From JAPOUP01 sp965203605 (GTDB lineage: Bacteria; Pseudomonadota; Alphaproteobacteria; Rhodobacterales; Rhodobacteraceae), in contig OZ241902.1 of assembly GCA_965203605.1 (NCBI GenBank), forward strand, positions 2,604,001 through 2,668,000: 64,000 nt of DNA. The letters run 5' to 3'. This document shows positions 63,856 through 64,000 of this stretch, in pieces. The first letter of the stretch is position 1; the number at the start of each line of letters is the position of its first letter. The notes beneath the pieces were generated by a model. The model had not been told where the DNA came from and did no database searches. It saw nothing but the letters and a program-made list of their open reading frames with translations. The translations under genes and the position numbers were made by a program.

Positions 63856-64000
63856 TCAACTGGGTACAACGGGCCATCGGGCTTCAAGATCCTGCAGTCC
63901 CGCCGCGATCATATCACGCAGGGCATTCTCGTCCACATCGGAAAGCCTGTTGACATAGAGGCATGACCGTCCTGTGCGGTGTTTCCCCAGACGATTCAGG
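63856..64000 (-). CDS. C-terminal part of a DUF1801-family protein
   Basis: The minus strand is open from the window edge to TGA at 63856-63858. The 47 residues include LGKHRTGRSCLYVNRLSDVD and LRDMIAAGLQDLEARWP, which match the ending of DUF1801 proteins (LGKHKTGKSCLYI). The start lies beyond the window. DUF1801 proteins are small and of unclear function. Confidence 0.75.
   Translation of the reverse strand, partial: LNRLGKHRTGRSCLYVNRLSDVDENALRDMIAAGLQDLEARWPVVPS

Overview
The window looks like chromosomal DNA of an alphaproteobacterium, probably close to Rhodobacterales. The evidence is the sequence style of gatC, gatA, rpmG, gltX and the class A RNase P RNA, plus two TRAP/ABC catabolic operons and a moderately GC-rich background. 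Many genes are broken or interrupted: five mobile elements, at least two disrupted catabolic genes and several remnants. That would fit a recently host-associated or bottlenecked lineage, but this is inference.

Layout. (1) About 1-8.7 kb, plus strand: a catabolic block with a lipoyl-less E2 acyltransferase, a two-subunit molybdenum hydroxylase, a DapA-family aldolase/lyase and a complete TRAP transporter (dctP, dctQ, dctM). (2) About 9.1-19.8 kb, minus strand: a tightly overlapping operon for an unknown sugar- or polyol-like substrate. It has an ABC importer (binding protein, two permeases, ATPase), two paralogous glycerol-1-phosphate-dehydrogenase-type enzymes, a RidA-like deaminase, a SelA-like PLP lyase and an SDR. 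The binding-protein gene is split by a 1.5-kb IS with a clean 4-bp duplication, and the RidA gene is frameshifted at a run of five Gs. (3) About 20.4-27.6 kb, minus strand: a secreted ankyrin-repeat protein with near-identical 99-bp repeats, rpmG, rnpB, an AmpD-like amidase, two lipoproteins, gatA and gatC. (4) About 28.3-36.1 kb, minus strand: a four-gene envelope cluster (FGE-like protein, FtsX-type permease, ABC ATPase, SH3-vWA protein). It resembles the TagR-TagS-TagT plus PpkA-periplasmic-domain part of the type VI secretion threonine-phosphorylation pathway, but no kinase or secretion gene is visible. (5) About 36.9-46.4 kb: an IS630-like element and an IS5-like element end to end, a long coiled-coil OmpA protein, a Uma2 nuclease-fold protein, a PhoX phosphatase and an IS1595-like element.

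(6) 46,970-55,209 is the most interesting part. It is an 8.24-kb transposon-like unit with a perfect 47-bp terminal inverted repeat built from two 22-bp units, TGTCG...CGACA ends and a 5-bp target duplication (ACCGC). It encodes no recognisable transposase. Its cargo is a translationally coupled operon: a Phd-like antitoxin, an undescribed 41-residue ORF, two adenine-methylase-type proteins and a GIY-YIG/SF2-helicase fusion. Other defence-like remnants and a Lon-type AAA+ ATPase with no protease domain follow. I read the operon as a mobile, little-described restriction-type system. (7) 55.5-59.9 kb holds gcvT-gcvH-gcvP. (8) 60,082-62,210 appears to be a second, decayed relative of the same transposon family, with related ends, a near-match 5-bp duplication and a TniB/TnsC-like ATPase. 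gltX and the end of a DUF1801-type gene close the window.
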